Of a DNA stretch of 6,974 bases, positions 1-5,334 are shown in pieces. Both the position numbers and the translations under genes were made by a program. The notes under the pieces were generated by a model that was not told where the DNA came from, made no database searches, and saw only the letters and a list, made by a program, of their open reading frames with translations. The stretch spans positions 1 through 6,974 of the forward strand of contig JAQUEG010000034.1 of the NCBI GenBank assembly GCA_028685275.1, in the 5' to 3' direction. The DNA is from Bacilli bacterium. Lineage in GTDB: Bacteria > Bacillota_I > Bacilli_A > RF39 > UBA660. Within the stretch, counting starts at the first letter, position 1. Each line of letters starts with the position of its first letter.

Positions 1-146
1 CCAGCTCGTCTATTCCGTGGTTCCGGCGTGGTGGTCGCTACTCCAGTGGTAGCGATGCGGGGGTGTTCCACTTCAACAATTACTATGGCATTGCCAACAG
101 CTACCTCGGGTGGCGTGTTGCGGCGCTGGTTGGCGAAGGATTGTAA
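1..146 (+). CDS. 3' end of a DGR-type variable protein (C-type lectin / FGE-like fold), 5' part outside window
   Basis: The reading frame starting at base 3 is open to a TAA at 144-146 and gives 47 residues. It contains SSSIPWFRRGG, then SDAGVFHF, then a Tyr/Asn/Ser-rich stretch, and ends GWRVAALVGEGL. The pattern RGG-x4-G-x2-AGVF-x-F-x4-G-x-A-x4-GWRVAL is the usual C-terminal variable region of DGR target proteins, which adopt a C-type-lectin (formylglycine-generating-enzyme-like) fold and display the variable residues for ligand binding. The sixteen codons at expected variable positions (36-47, 51-56, 69-71, 75-86, 90-92, 96-107) all end in C or T, as expected from adenine mutagenesis of AAY codons. 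Many constant codons here end in G (GCG, GGG, GTG, CTG), so this is not simple codon bias. GC content is far above the rest of the window. The host protein (phage tail tip, surface protein or other) cannot be told. A non-DGR FGE-like domain is the main alternative. Confidence 0.72.
   Translation, partial: SSSIPWFRRGGRYSSGSDAGVFHFNNYYGIANSYLGWRVAALVGEGL
18..128 (+). repeat. Putative DGR variable repeat (VR), incomplete knowledge of 5' limit
   Basis: This span holds the variable codons (36-107) between constant flanks WFRRGG on the left and GWRVAAL on the right. The GC-rich right end (108-128, codons GGG TGG CGT GTT GCG GCG) is where the initiation-of-mutagenic-homology element of DGR variable repeats normally lies. 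Back-mutating the variable positions to AAY predicts a template encoding Asn at most of them. No copy of such a template is visible elsewhere in the window, so the VR assignment rests on protein pattern and codon structure. The limits given are estimates. Confidence 0.6.
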
Positions 147-159
147 ATCCTGAGCCAAC
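129..159 (+). other. Long imperfect hairpin after the variable repeat, spanning the stop codon
   Basis: Arms GTTGGC (129-134) and GCCAAC (154-159) pair. An internal GA/GA step (135-136 with 152-153) could form tandem sheared G-A pairs. AGGATT (137-142) and AATCCT (146-151) then pair around the loop GTA (143-145). The TAA stop begins inside the loop. In the Bordetella phage BPP-1 DGR a hairpin/cruciform just downstream of the variable repeat stimulates retrohoming, and this one sits directly after the repeat core. It could equally be part of an intrinsic terminator, since a T-rich tract starts about seven bases downstream (167 onward). The pairing is read directly from sequence; the function is inferred. 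Confidence 0.6.
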
Positions 160-255
160 ATTACCCTTTTTTTCTTTTGTTCTTTTTCCGAAAGTACTAA
201 CCAAAATGCAATAATTTTGCAAGATTAAAAAAAATTAATAATTAAACGCGAAATA
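160..255. other. AT-rich intergenic stretch without a gene
   Basis: No convincing reading frame lies here. The stretch starts with a T-rich run (167-187) and includes a small inverted repeat TGCAA/TTGCA near 207-222. GC falls abruptly, with 18 G/C in 161-240. It marks the boundary between the GC-rich left end and the AT-rich chromosome. Confidence 0.5.
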
Positions 256-290
256 AAAAAAAAGATGAAATTAAATCATTCTCATCTTTT
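255..290 (-). terminator. Intrinsic terminator of def, overlapping its 3' end
   Basis: Read on the minus strand, AAAAGATGA (290-282) pairs with TCATCTTTT (268-260), and the T-run continues to 255. The def stop codon (273-271) lies in the loop. The stem is AU-rich with few G-C pairs, so strength is uncertain, but the uninterrupted T tract and its position support termination. Confidence 0.5.
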
Positions 291-819
291 CTTCATTTTT
301 ATATGGATTATTAGGATCTATTTTATCAACAAATAGAATTCCATTTAAATGATCAATTTCATGTTGAACGGCAATGGCTAATTCTTCTCTTGCTCTTAAT
401 ATTTGTTTTTCGCCTTTTTCATCTTGATATTCAATTGTAATTCGAGCATAACGAGGTACAATTCCTTCTATTTCACGATTAACACTTAAACAACCTTCGC
501 CACTACCAGCAAAAATTAACTCTTCGGAATGGCTAATAATTTTAGGATTAAAAACTATGTAATTATTAAAACTTCGATCTTCTTGTTCGTGAACAATAAC
601 AAAATAACGTTTAAGAATTCCTAATTGAACAGCTGATAATCCCATTCCAGGTCTTAAGTTATATTTTCTTGCATATTCTTCAATTTGACTATTAGTCAGA
701 TATTCAATCATATCGTTTACCGTATCTTTATCTTCTTTAGTTAAAGGAAATTTTATTTCTTTACTAATTGTTCTTAATTTTTTATTGGTTTCATCTAATA
801 TATCTATTAATTTAATCAT
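271..819 (-). CDS. def: Peptide deformylase, Gram-positive type 2
   Basis: Removes the N-formyl group from the initiator Met of nascent proteins in the cytoplasm, using a bound metal ion. All three family motifs are present in the 182-residue product: motif 1 GMGLSAVQ (58-65), motif 2 EGCLS (108-112, metal ligand Cys110) and motif 3 QHEIDHLNG (152-160, metal ligands His153 and His157, catalytic Glu154). The long segment before motif 1 (TNSQIEEYARKYNLRPG) and the SGEGCLSV context match the Bacillus type 2 enzymes, which are about 184 residues long. Motif 1 has Ser-Ala where Ala-Ala is usual. A GTG at 828 is in frame, but it sits inside the ribosome binding site GGAGTGA (831-825), so the ATG at 819 is chosen. 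It lies downstream of the YjcZ-like gene on the same strand but appears to have its own promoter. Product identity is very secure. Confidence 0.97.
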   Translation of the reverse strand: MIKLIDILDETNKKLRTISKEIKFPLTKEDKDTVNDMIEYLTNSQIEEYARKYNLRPGMGLSAVQLGILKRYFVIVHEQEDRSFNNYIVFNPKIISHSEELIFAGSGEGCLSVNREIEGIVPRYARITIEYQDEKGEKQILRAREELAIAVQHEIDHLNGILFVDKIDPNNPYKNEEKMRMI

Positions 820-824
820 TAATA

Positions 825-831
825 TCACTCC
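825..831 (-). promoter_or_regulatory. Ribosome binding site that fixes the def start
   Basis: On the minus strand GGAGTGA ends five bases before the ATG at 819. It contains the alternative GTG codon at 828, which therefore cannot be the start. Confidence 0.75.
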
Positions 832-843
832 AAAACTACTTAT

Positions 844-852
844 ATTTTATCA
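844..852 (-). promoter_or_regulatory. Candidate extended -10 promoter for def
   Basis: On the minus strand TG, one base, then TAAAAT (852-844) resembles an extended -10 element about 25 bases upstream of the def start. The -35 region is a run of T from the preceding terminator and matches poorly. In so AT-rich a sequence this is only suggestive. Confidence 0.3.
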
Positions 853-864
853 TAAAATTCTATA

Positions 865-896
865 TTTAAAAAGGAAAGTTATCTTCCCTTTTTAAA
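865..896 (-). terminator. Intrinsic terminator after the YjcZ-like gene
   Basis: Read on the minus strand, TTTAAAAAGGGAAG (896-883) pairs with CTTTCCTTTTTAAA (878-865) around the loop ATAA. This gives fourteen pairs including one G-U, and T5 lies in the distal arm (872-868). It starts directly after the stop codon (899-897). The plus-strand reading has an A-C mismatch, so the wobble favours minus-strand function. It separates this gene from def. Confidence 0.75.
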
Positions 897-1079
897 TTAA
901 CCAATAATACGTGCCCCGATGATAATTACTAATAGGATAAATAGTACTAGGATGATGGCTGAATTAGAACCAAAACCAAACCCATAACCTGGGCCACATG
1001 GATAAGGTGTTTGGTATACTGGACAGCATGCATTATAACCACCATAACCATAACTACCACCATAGCCATAAGAATACAT
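897..1079 (-). CDS. YjcZ-like tiny Gly/Tyr-rich membrane protein
   Basis: A 60-residue protein. Residues 1-38 are rich in Gly and Tyr, with repeated YGYGG units (4-8, 10-14) and three cysteines (18, 19, 28). Residues 41-55 (AIILVLFILLVIIIG) form a single hydrophobic span, followed by a short ARIIG tail. The arrangement of Gly/Tyr-rich head, then an -ILVLFILL- helix at the C terminus matches the YjcZ / tiny transmembrane protein family of Bacilli, whose members are often annotated as sporulation-associated but lack a settled function. The start is fixed by a full AAAAGGAGGT ribosome binding site (1095-1086) six bases upstream of the ATG. It is transcribed divergently from ftsW and has its own terminator, so it is probably monocistronic. 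The very strong ribosome binding site suggests high expression. Family assignment is fairly firm; role unknown. Confidence 0.82.
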   Translation of the reverse strand: MYSYGYGGSYGYGGYNACCPVYQTPYPCGPGYGFGFGSNSAIILVLFILLVIIIGARIIG

Positions 1080-1104
1080 ATATTTACCTCCTTTTATTTA
1101 ATCT

Positions 1105-1120
1105 ATTATAATGTATTATA
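1105..1120 (-). promoter_or_regulatory. Candidate -10 elements for the YjcZ-like gene
   Basis: On the minus strand two perfect TATAAT hexamers occur at 1120-1115 and 1110-1105, 25 to 40 bases upstream of the start. Neither has a good -35 at ideal spacing; TTAACA lies 14 bases before the second. Placement fits a promoter, but which hexamer is used is unclear. Confidence 0.4.
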
Positions 1121-1133
1121 AAAGTGTTAAATT

Positions 1134-1181
1134 GGTTATAGTAATAACCTAAATTTATTTGTTTTATAGTCAAAATACTAT
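1134..1181. promoter_or_regulatory. Two inverted repeats in the divergent intergenic region, possible operators
   Basis: GGTTAT (1134-1139) and ATAACC (1144-1149) flank AGTA. ATAGT (1166-1170) and ACTAT (1177-1181) flank CAAAAT. TTATAGT also occurs twice in direct orientation (1136-1142 and 1164-1170), 28 bases apart start to start. They lie between the two divergent promoters, where a shared regulator could bind. AT-rich DNA yields such repeats by chance, so confidence is low. Confidence 0.3.
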
Positions 1182-1187
1182 TTATTA

Positions 1188-1196
1188 TGGTATTAT
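1188..1196 (+). promoter_or_regulatory. Extended -10 promoter for the ftsW-comEA-comEC run
   Basis: TGG followed by TATTAT (1191-1196) is a TGn-type extended -10. TAGTCA at 1167-1172, 18 bases upstream, is a weak -35. Transcription would start around 1203, giving a very short leader with the ribosome binding site GAGGTG at 1206-1211, seven bases before the ATG. Confidence 0.45.
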
Positions 1197-1218
1197 ATTA
1201 ATATCGAGGTGAAACCTA

Positions 1219-2367
1219 ATGAAGAAATTGATAAATAGAATGGATAAACCCCTATTAATTGTAACTATTATTATGTTTTTATTTGGTTTATTAATGGTTT
1301 TTAGTGCTTCTAATGTAAGAGCAGCTTTATTCGGAAATCCTTATTCCATTTTTTTTAAACATGCAATTATCTTATTTATTTGTTCAATTGCTTCTATTTT
1401 TATAATTGTAACTCCTATAAAAAAGTATCGTTTTTTAGCACCATTTGCTTTATATTGTATTATTGGTGCTTTAATCTTTGTTTTTAGTTATGGAGCAGTA
1501 ATTAATAGTGCGAGAAGATGGTTAGATTTTGGTTTTTTTCATTTTCAACCAAGTGAATTTGCGAAAACAATTATAATTTTTTATATGGCTATATATTATG
1601 GTAAACATTATAAATCAGATAGTTATGTGGTACTTTATAAACCTATATTATATGCTTTTGCAATTGTAATTTTAACCTTTTTACAACCAGATTTTGGAAC
1701 TTCTTGTATTATTATGGGAATAGTTACTTTTACTTTTTTGGCTGTTCCTATTACCCCTCAGATTAAAAGAAAAGCATTTCAAATTGGAATTGGTGCGATT
1801 ATTCTTTTTGCTTTTATTTTAGTTTTAAATGATAAACCACTTTTTCGCCAAAGCCAACTTGATCGTTTAACTTTTTTAAATCCTTGCCAACGTTATCGTG
1901 AAAATACTGGTTATCAAGTATGTAATGGCTTTATTGCCATCAATAATGGCGGTTTATTCGGGGTTGGTCTTGGTAATAGTACCCAAAAGTATTTATATTT
2001 ACCAGCTGCCCATACTGATTTTATTTTCCCCGTTATAGTAGAAGAATTAGGGCTGCTTATAGGTATTATTATTATTTTAATTTTTGTTTTTATTTTTTAT
2101 CGTCTATTAAAGATTGCTAATCATTGTTATAGTTTAAGTGGTTCCATTATTGTATATGGAGTAGCAATGTATTTTATATTTCATGTATTAGTTAATTTAG
2201 TTGGTGTTTTAGGTTTATTTCCTTTAACAGGGGCACCATTACCATTTTTAAGTTATGGTGGTTCTTATGTCCTTAATTTATCAATAGCGCTTGCTTTAGT
2301 ACAACGAGTAGAGATAGAAAATAAATTAAAAATAAAAGAAAAAATTTTAAAACAAGGAAAAAGATAA
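1219..2367 (+). CDS. ftsW: FtsW-type SEDS peptidoglycan glycosyltransferase
   Basis: A polytopic membrane protein of 382 residues, in the normal range for FtsW/RodA. SEDS proteins polymerise lipid II into glycan strands together with a class B penicillin-binding protein; FtsW does so at the division septum. Visible landmarks are the first membrane helix (about 12-30), ARRWLDFGFFHFQPSEFAK (98-116), QPDFGTS (156-162), the extracellular loop NGFIAINNGGLFGVGLGNS (236-254), and AAHTDFIFPVIVEELG (263-278), whose Asp267 corresponds to the essential SEDS aspartate. The C-terminal signature PLPFLSYGG lies at 340-348, followed by a basic cytoplasmic tail. The NGFIAINNGGLFGVGLGNSTQK form and the tail favour FtsW over RodA, though the two are hard to separate without a tree. 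The start has GAGGTG at 1206-1211. No terminator is visible before comEA, so co-transcription is likely, which is an unusual partnership. Confidence 0.87.
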   Translation: MKKLINRMDKPLLIVTIIMFLFGLLMVFSASNVRAALFGNPYSIFFKHAIILFICSIASIFIIVTPIKKYRFLAPFALYCIIGALIFVFSYGAVINSARRWLDFGFFHFQPSEFAKTIIIFYMAIYYGKHYKSDSYVVLYKPILYAFAIVILTFLQPDFGTSCIIMGIVTFTFLAVPITPQIKRKAFQIGIGAIILFAFILVLNDKPLFRQSQLDRLTFLNPCQRYRENTGYQVCNGFIAINNGGLFGVGLGNSTQKYLYLPAAHTDFIFPVIVEELGLLIGIIIILIFVFIFYRLLKIANHCYSLSGSIIVYGVAMYFIFHVLVNLVGVLGLFPLTGAPLPFLSYGGSYVLNLSIALALVQRVEIENKLKIKEKILKQGKR

Positions 2368-2406
2368 AATAAAATAAAATAATCTCTATAAAGGAGGTTT
2401 TTTTTT

Positions 2407-3102
2407 ATGAAAAAATTTATTATTCCCATAATTATCATTTTATTGATAGGAGGTTGGTGGTTAAAGAAAAATAATTCAACAATTATAACGGCATTAGAGG
2501 ATAATAATGAATTAGAATTAACGCAAAATATGATGGAAGGTGAAAATGAGAAAGAAGTCGCAATAATAACCGAACCTGAATATTATTATATTGATATTAA
2601 AGGGGCGGTTCAAAAACCAGCAGTTTATAAATTAGAAAAAGGGAGTCGTATTTTTGATGCGATTGCTTTAGCGGGCGGTTTAAAAAAAGATGCTGATACT
2701 AGTGTTTTAAATTTAAGTAAAATTATTAAAGATGAAATGATGATTATTATTTATACGAAAGCAGAAATAAAAAAGTTTAAAGAAGATAATAAAACAATTA
2801 CGGAAACAATTAAAGAGGTTGAAAAAGAAAATAAATGTCCTGATCCAAAAATTAATCAAGCATGTAATAATACGGAGAAAGAAGAAAAGCCAAAAGAAGA
2901 GGAATTATCAACTAAAGTTGCTCTTAATGAAGCAACCGTAGAAGAATTACAAACATTACCGGGAATTGGTCCATCTAAAGCGCAAGATATTATTAATTAT
3001 CGAAATGAACATGGTTTATTTACTACAATTGAAGATATAATGAATGTAAAAGGAATTGGGGAAAGCACCTTTGCTCAAATTAAGGACCTTATTACTCTCT
3101 AA
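2407..3102 (+). CDS. comEA: Competence protein ComEA, membrane-anchored DNA receptor
   Basis: ComEA binds incoming double-stranded DNA outside the membrane during natural transformation and hands it to ComEC. The 231-residue product has an N-terminal membrane anchor (about 4-19), a spacer, an SLBB-type beta-grasp domain (about 58-118: YIDIKGAVQKPAVYKLEKG, DAIALAGGL), and a charged Lys/Glu linker (about 121-168). A C-terminal pair of helix-hairpin-helix motifs follows (170-231), with LPGIGPSKAQDIINYR (184-199) and VKGIGESTFAQIKDL (214-228), which are the DNA-binding loops. Two cysteines, 144 and 153, lie in the linker and could form a disulfide outside the cell; this is an inference. The ribosome binding site AAGGAGG (2391-2397) is followed by nine T before the ATG. 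Its 3' end overlaps comEC. No comEB, which separates the two genes in Bacillus subtilis, is present. Confidence 0.95.
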   Translation: MKKFIIPIIIILLIGGWWLKKNNSTIITALEDNNELELTQNMMEGENEKEVAIITEPEYYYIDIKGAVQKPAVYKLEKGSRIFDAIALAGGLKKDADTSVLNLSKIIKDEMMIIIYTKAEIKKFKEDNKTITETIKEVEKENKCPDPKINQACNNTEKEEKPKEEELSTKVALNEATVEELQTLPGIGPSKAQDIINYRNEHGLFTTIEDIMNVKGIGESTFAQIKDLITL

Positions 3103-5212
3103 TTATTTATATTATAGTTTAACTGTTATCGCCCTTATTTATAGTATATTAATAACTAACTTTGGTGTATATAAAAGTAAATATAATGGTAATGAAAATG
3201 AAATTATTGGTTATATTCATCACTTTAAAATTGATGGTAATCATTTACAAATAGAATTAATTAGTGATGAAACAATTATGGTAAATTATTATTTTAAAAC
3301 TGAAATTGAAAAGAATAATTATCAAATTAAATTAGGTGACATTGTTTTAATAAAAGGAGAAATGAAAAAACCATCATCTAATCGTGTTTTTAATTTATTT
3401 AATTATCAACAATATTTATATTATCAAAATATTCATTATCTTTTTAGGGCTGAAAAGATAGTTAAAATCAAAGATAATTATCAATTAAGATATAAAATTA
3501 AACAAATGATTATTAATAGAATTGAAAAAAATCCTAATTCAAGTTCTTATTTAAAAATCTTTTTATTAGGAAATAAAGATAATCTTAATAGTGAGGTTGT
3601 TAATTCTTATCAAACAAATGGTATTAGTCATTTATTAGCTATTTCTGGTTTACATGTTTCTTTTTTAGCAATTGCTATTTTATATATTTTAAAAAAAATC
3701 AAAGTAAAAGAACTGCTTCGTTATTTAATTATTTTTCTTTTTTTACTTTTATATTTATTTTTAACTGATTTTACCGGTTCAGTTTTAAGAGCAACTGTTT
3801 TCTTTATTTTATTGTCAATTAATAAACTATTTTATTTTCATATTAAAACTATTAATATCTTGTTATTAACTTTATTTTTACTTTTAATGATTAATCCATT
3901 TTTAATATATGATATTAGTTTTCAATTTTCTTTTATAATTAGTTTTTATTTAATTTTAGGGCAATTATTAATTAATAAAGTTTCATCATATCTAGGAAAA
4001 TTACTAGTAGTATCGATTATTGCTTTTTTAGCAAGTATTCCTATTTGTAGTAACTATTTTTTTCAAGTTAATTTATTAAGTCCTTTATTTAATCTTTTAT
4101 TTGTACCATATGTTACTTTTATTCTTTTTCCTAGTGCTTTTTTAACTTTTATTTTTCCCTTTTTAGATTCAATATATATTGTTTTAATCAAACTAATGGA
4201 ATTTTTATCTCTTTGGTCTAGTCAAATTAAAGTGGGTATTTTAATTTTAGCTAAACCTCATTATTTATTAATTATTAGTTATTATGTAATTATTACTATT
4301 GGTTTAATAAAAATCGACCAAAATCGTTACTTATATATAATACTTTTAATAATATTATTAAGTTATCACGTAAATATTAATTATTTTATTTGTGATCCTT
4401 ATTTAGTATTTATTGATGTAGGACAGGGTGATTCAATTTTAATTAATTTACCTTATGGCAAAGGAACTATTTTAGTTGATACTGGTGGGGAAGTAAATTA
4501 TCCAAAGGAAAGTTGGGAGCAACCACAAAAAACTTATTCTTTAGGGCAAGATACTATTATTCCATATTTAAAATCATTAGGAATTAAAAAAATTGATTAT
4601 TTAATTTTAACGCATGGACATTATGATCATCTTGGCGAAGCAAAAAACATTGTTTTTAATTTTAAAGTAAATTACATTGTTTTTAATGGAGTATCAATAA
4701 CGCCAATTGAAATTAATTTAATTAATGAATTAAAAAAAATAAAAAGTAATATACTGATGGTTAAAGCAGGTGATTCAATTAATTTAAATGGTTATTTATT
4801 TTATATTTTAAATCCAAGCCTTAATTTTAATCCTAATGATAATAGTATTGTGATTAGTACAGTATTAAATCAACATAAAATTTTATTAACTGGTGATATT
4901 ACATCAACAATTGAATATAAATTAATAAATACATATAATTTATTAAAAGTGGATATATTAAAATTAGGGCATCATGGTTCAATTAGTAGCACTGGTAATA
5001 TCTTTTTAGATACTGTAAACCCTAAATATGGTGTTATATCAGTAGGATTAAATAATCGTTTTAATCATCCTAGTCCAGTTATAATTGAAAAATTAAAACA
5101 AAGAAATATAAAGACTTTTTTAACTAGTAAACATGGTAGCATTAGATTTAATTGTAAAGAAAATGAAGTAACGATTCATACTACTATTGCATATGATAAT
5201 TTAGGACACTAA
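3056..5212 (+). CDS. comEC: Competence protein ComEC, DNA uptake channel with metallo-beta-lactamase domain
   Basis: ComEC is the membrane channel for single-stranded DNA in transformation. The full three-part architecture is seen in up to 718 residues: an N-terminal helix and OB-like DUF4131 region (about 15-137), the polytopic Competence domain with SHLLAISGLHVSFLA (191-205) and many helices (to about 440), and a C-terminal metallo-beta-lactamase domain. The last carries DVGQGDS (454-460), THGHYDH (519-525, metal ligands), LTGD (611-614), GHHGS (638-642) and NRFNHPSP (667-674), consistent with a working nuclease-like site. The longest frame begins at TTG 3056, but the AAAGGA before it is only one base away. 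A TTG at 3071, with GGGGA a few bases upstream, is also possible, so the start is unsettled. Either choice overlaps comEA by 32-47 bases, suggesting translational coupling. A strong terminator follows. Confidence 0.95.
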   Translation: MGKAPLLKLRTLLLSNYLYYSLTVIALIYSILITNFGVYKSKYNGNENEIIGYIHHFKIDGNHLQIELISDETIMVNYYFKTEIEKNNYQIKLGDIVLIKGEMKKPSSNRVFNLFNYQQYLYYQNIHYLFRAEKIVKIKDNYQLRYKIKQMIINRIEKNPNSSSYLKIFLLGNKDNLNSEVVNSYQTNGISHLLAISGLHVSFLAIAILYILKKIKVKELLRYLIIFLFLLLYLFLTDFTGSVLRATVFFILLSINKLFYFHIKTINILLLTLFLLLMINPFLIYDISFQFSFIISFYLILGQLLINKVSSYLGKLLVVSIIAFLASIPICSNYFFQVNLLSPLFNLLFVPYVTFILFPSAFLTFIFPFLDSIYIVLIKLMEFLSLWSSQIKVGILILAKPHYLLIISYYVIITIGLIKIDQNRYLYIILLIILLSYHVNINYFICDPYLVFIDVGQGDSILINLPYGKGTILVDTGGEVNYPKESWEQPQKTYSLGQDTIIPYLKSLGIKKIDYLILTHGHYDHLGEAKNIVFNFKVNYIVFNGVSITPIEINLINELKKIKSNILMVKAGDSINLNGYLFYILNPSLNFNPNDNSIVISTVLNQHKILLTGDITSTIEYKLINTYNLLKVDILKLGHHGSISSTGNIFLDTVNPKYGVISVGLNNRFNHPSPVIIEKLKQRNIKTFLTSKHGSIRFNCKENEVTIHTTIAYDNLGH

Positions 5213-5223
5213 TGCGTTAGTGT
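5206..5223 (+). other. Small hairpin at the comEC stop codon
   Basis: ACACTAA (5206-5212) and TTAGTGT (5217-5223) pair around the loop TGCG, a member of the UNCG tetraloop class. The comEC stop codon (5210-5212) lies in the left arm. There is no strong T tract, so it may protect the mRNA 3' end or pause polymerase before the main terminator. Confidence 0.5.
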
Positions 5224-5234
5224 TTATATAAATT

Positions 5235-5265
5235 AAAGAAGCCTTTCGGGGCTTCTTTACCTTTT
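5235..5265 (+). terminator. Rho-independent terminator of comEC
   Basis: AAAGAAGCC (5235-5243) and GGCTTCTTT (5250-5258) form a nine-pair stem. A further U-G pair would leave a UUCG tetraloop at 5245-5248. T-rich sequence follows, including T5 at 5262-5266. This is the clearest terminator in the window and ends the ftsW-comEA-comEC run. Confidence 0.88.
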
Positions 5266-5299
5266 TAATAATATCTATGTTTATTTTTTGCTTTGGTTT

Positions 5300-5308
5300 T
5301 GGTATACT
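5300..5308 (+). promoter_or_regulatory. Extended -10 promoter for the DUF2179 gene and holA
   Basis: TGG followed by TATACT (5303-5308) is an extended -10; the -35 position (5280-5285, TTTATT) matches weakly. It follows the comEC terminator and precedes the ribosome binding site GGAGGA (5323-5328), so a new transcription unit starting near 5315 is plausible. Confidence 0.6.
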
Positions 5309-5334
5309 GTATATAGTGGAATGGAGGAATTAAG

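Noticed and set aside
1..153. Other plus-strand frames of the GC-rich left end, including one open to a TGA at 151-153
   Set aside because: The frame starting at base 1 gives a low-complexity Val/Thr/Ala string with no family pattern, and the frame starting at base 2 meets TAG at 50-52. Only the frame from base 3 gives the recognised DGR-target framework.
206..222. TGCAA/TTGCA inverted repeat as a terminator or attachment site
   Set aside because: Five-base AT-rich arms with no T tract or matching direct repeat are expected by chance in this composition.
820..828. GTG start at 828 for def
   Set aside because: The GTG is part of the GGAGTGA ribosome binding site for the ATG at 819, and the extra residues have no family support.
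3007..3018. GAAC-N4-GTTC-like Cheo box for LexA inside comEA
   Set aside because: Only the GAAC half matches; the second half reads TTTA and the site is inside coding sequence.
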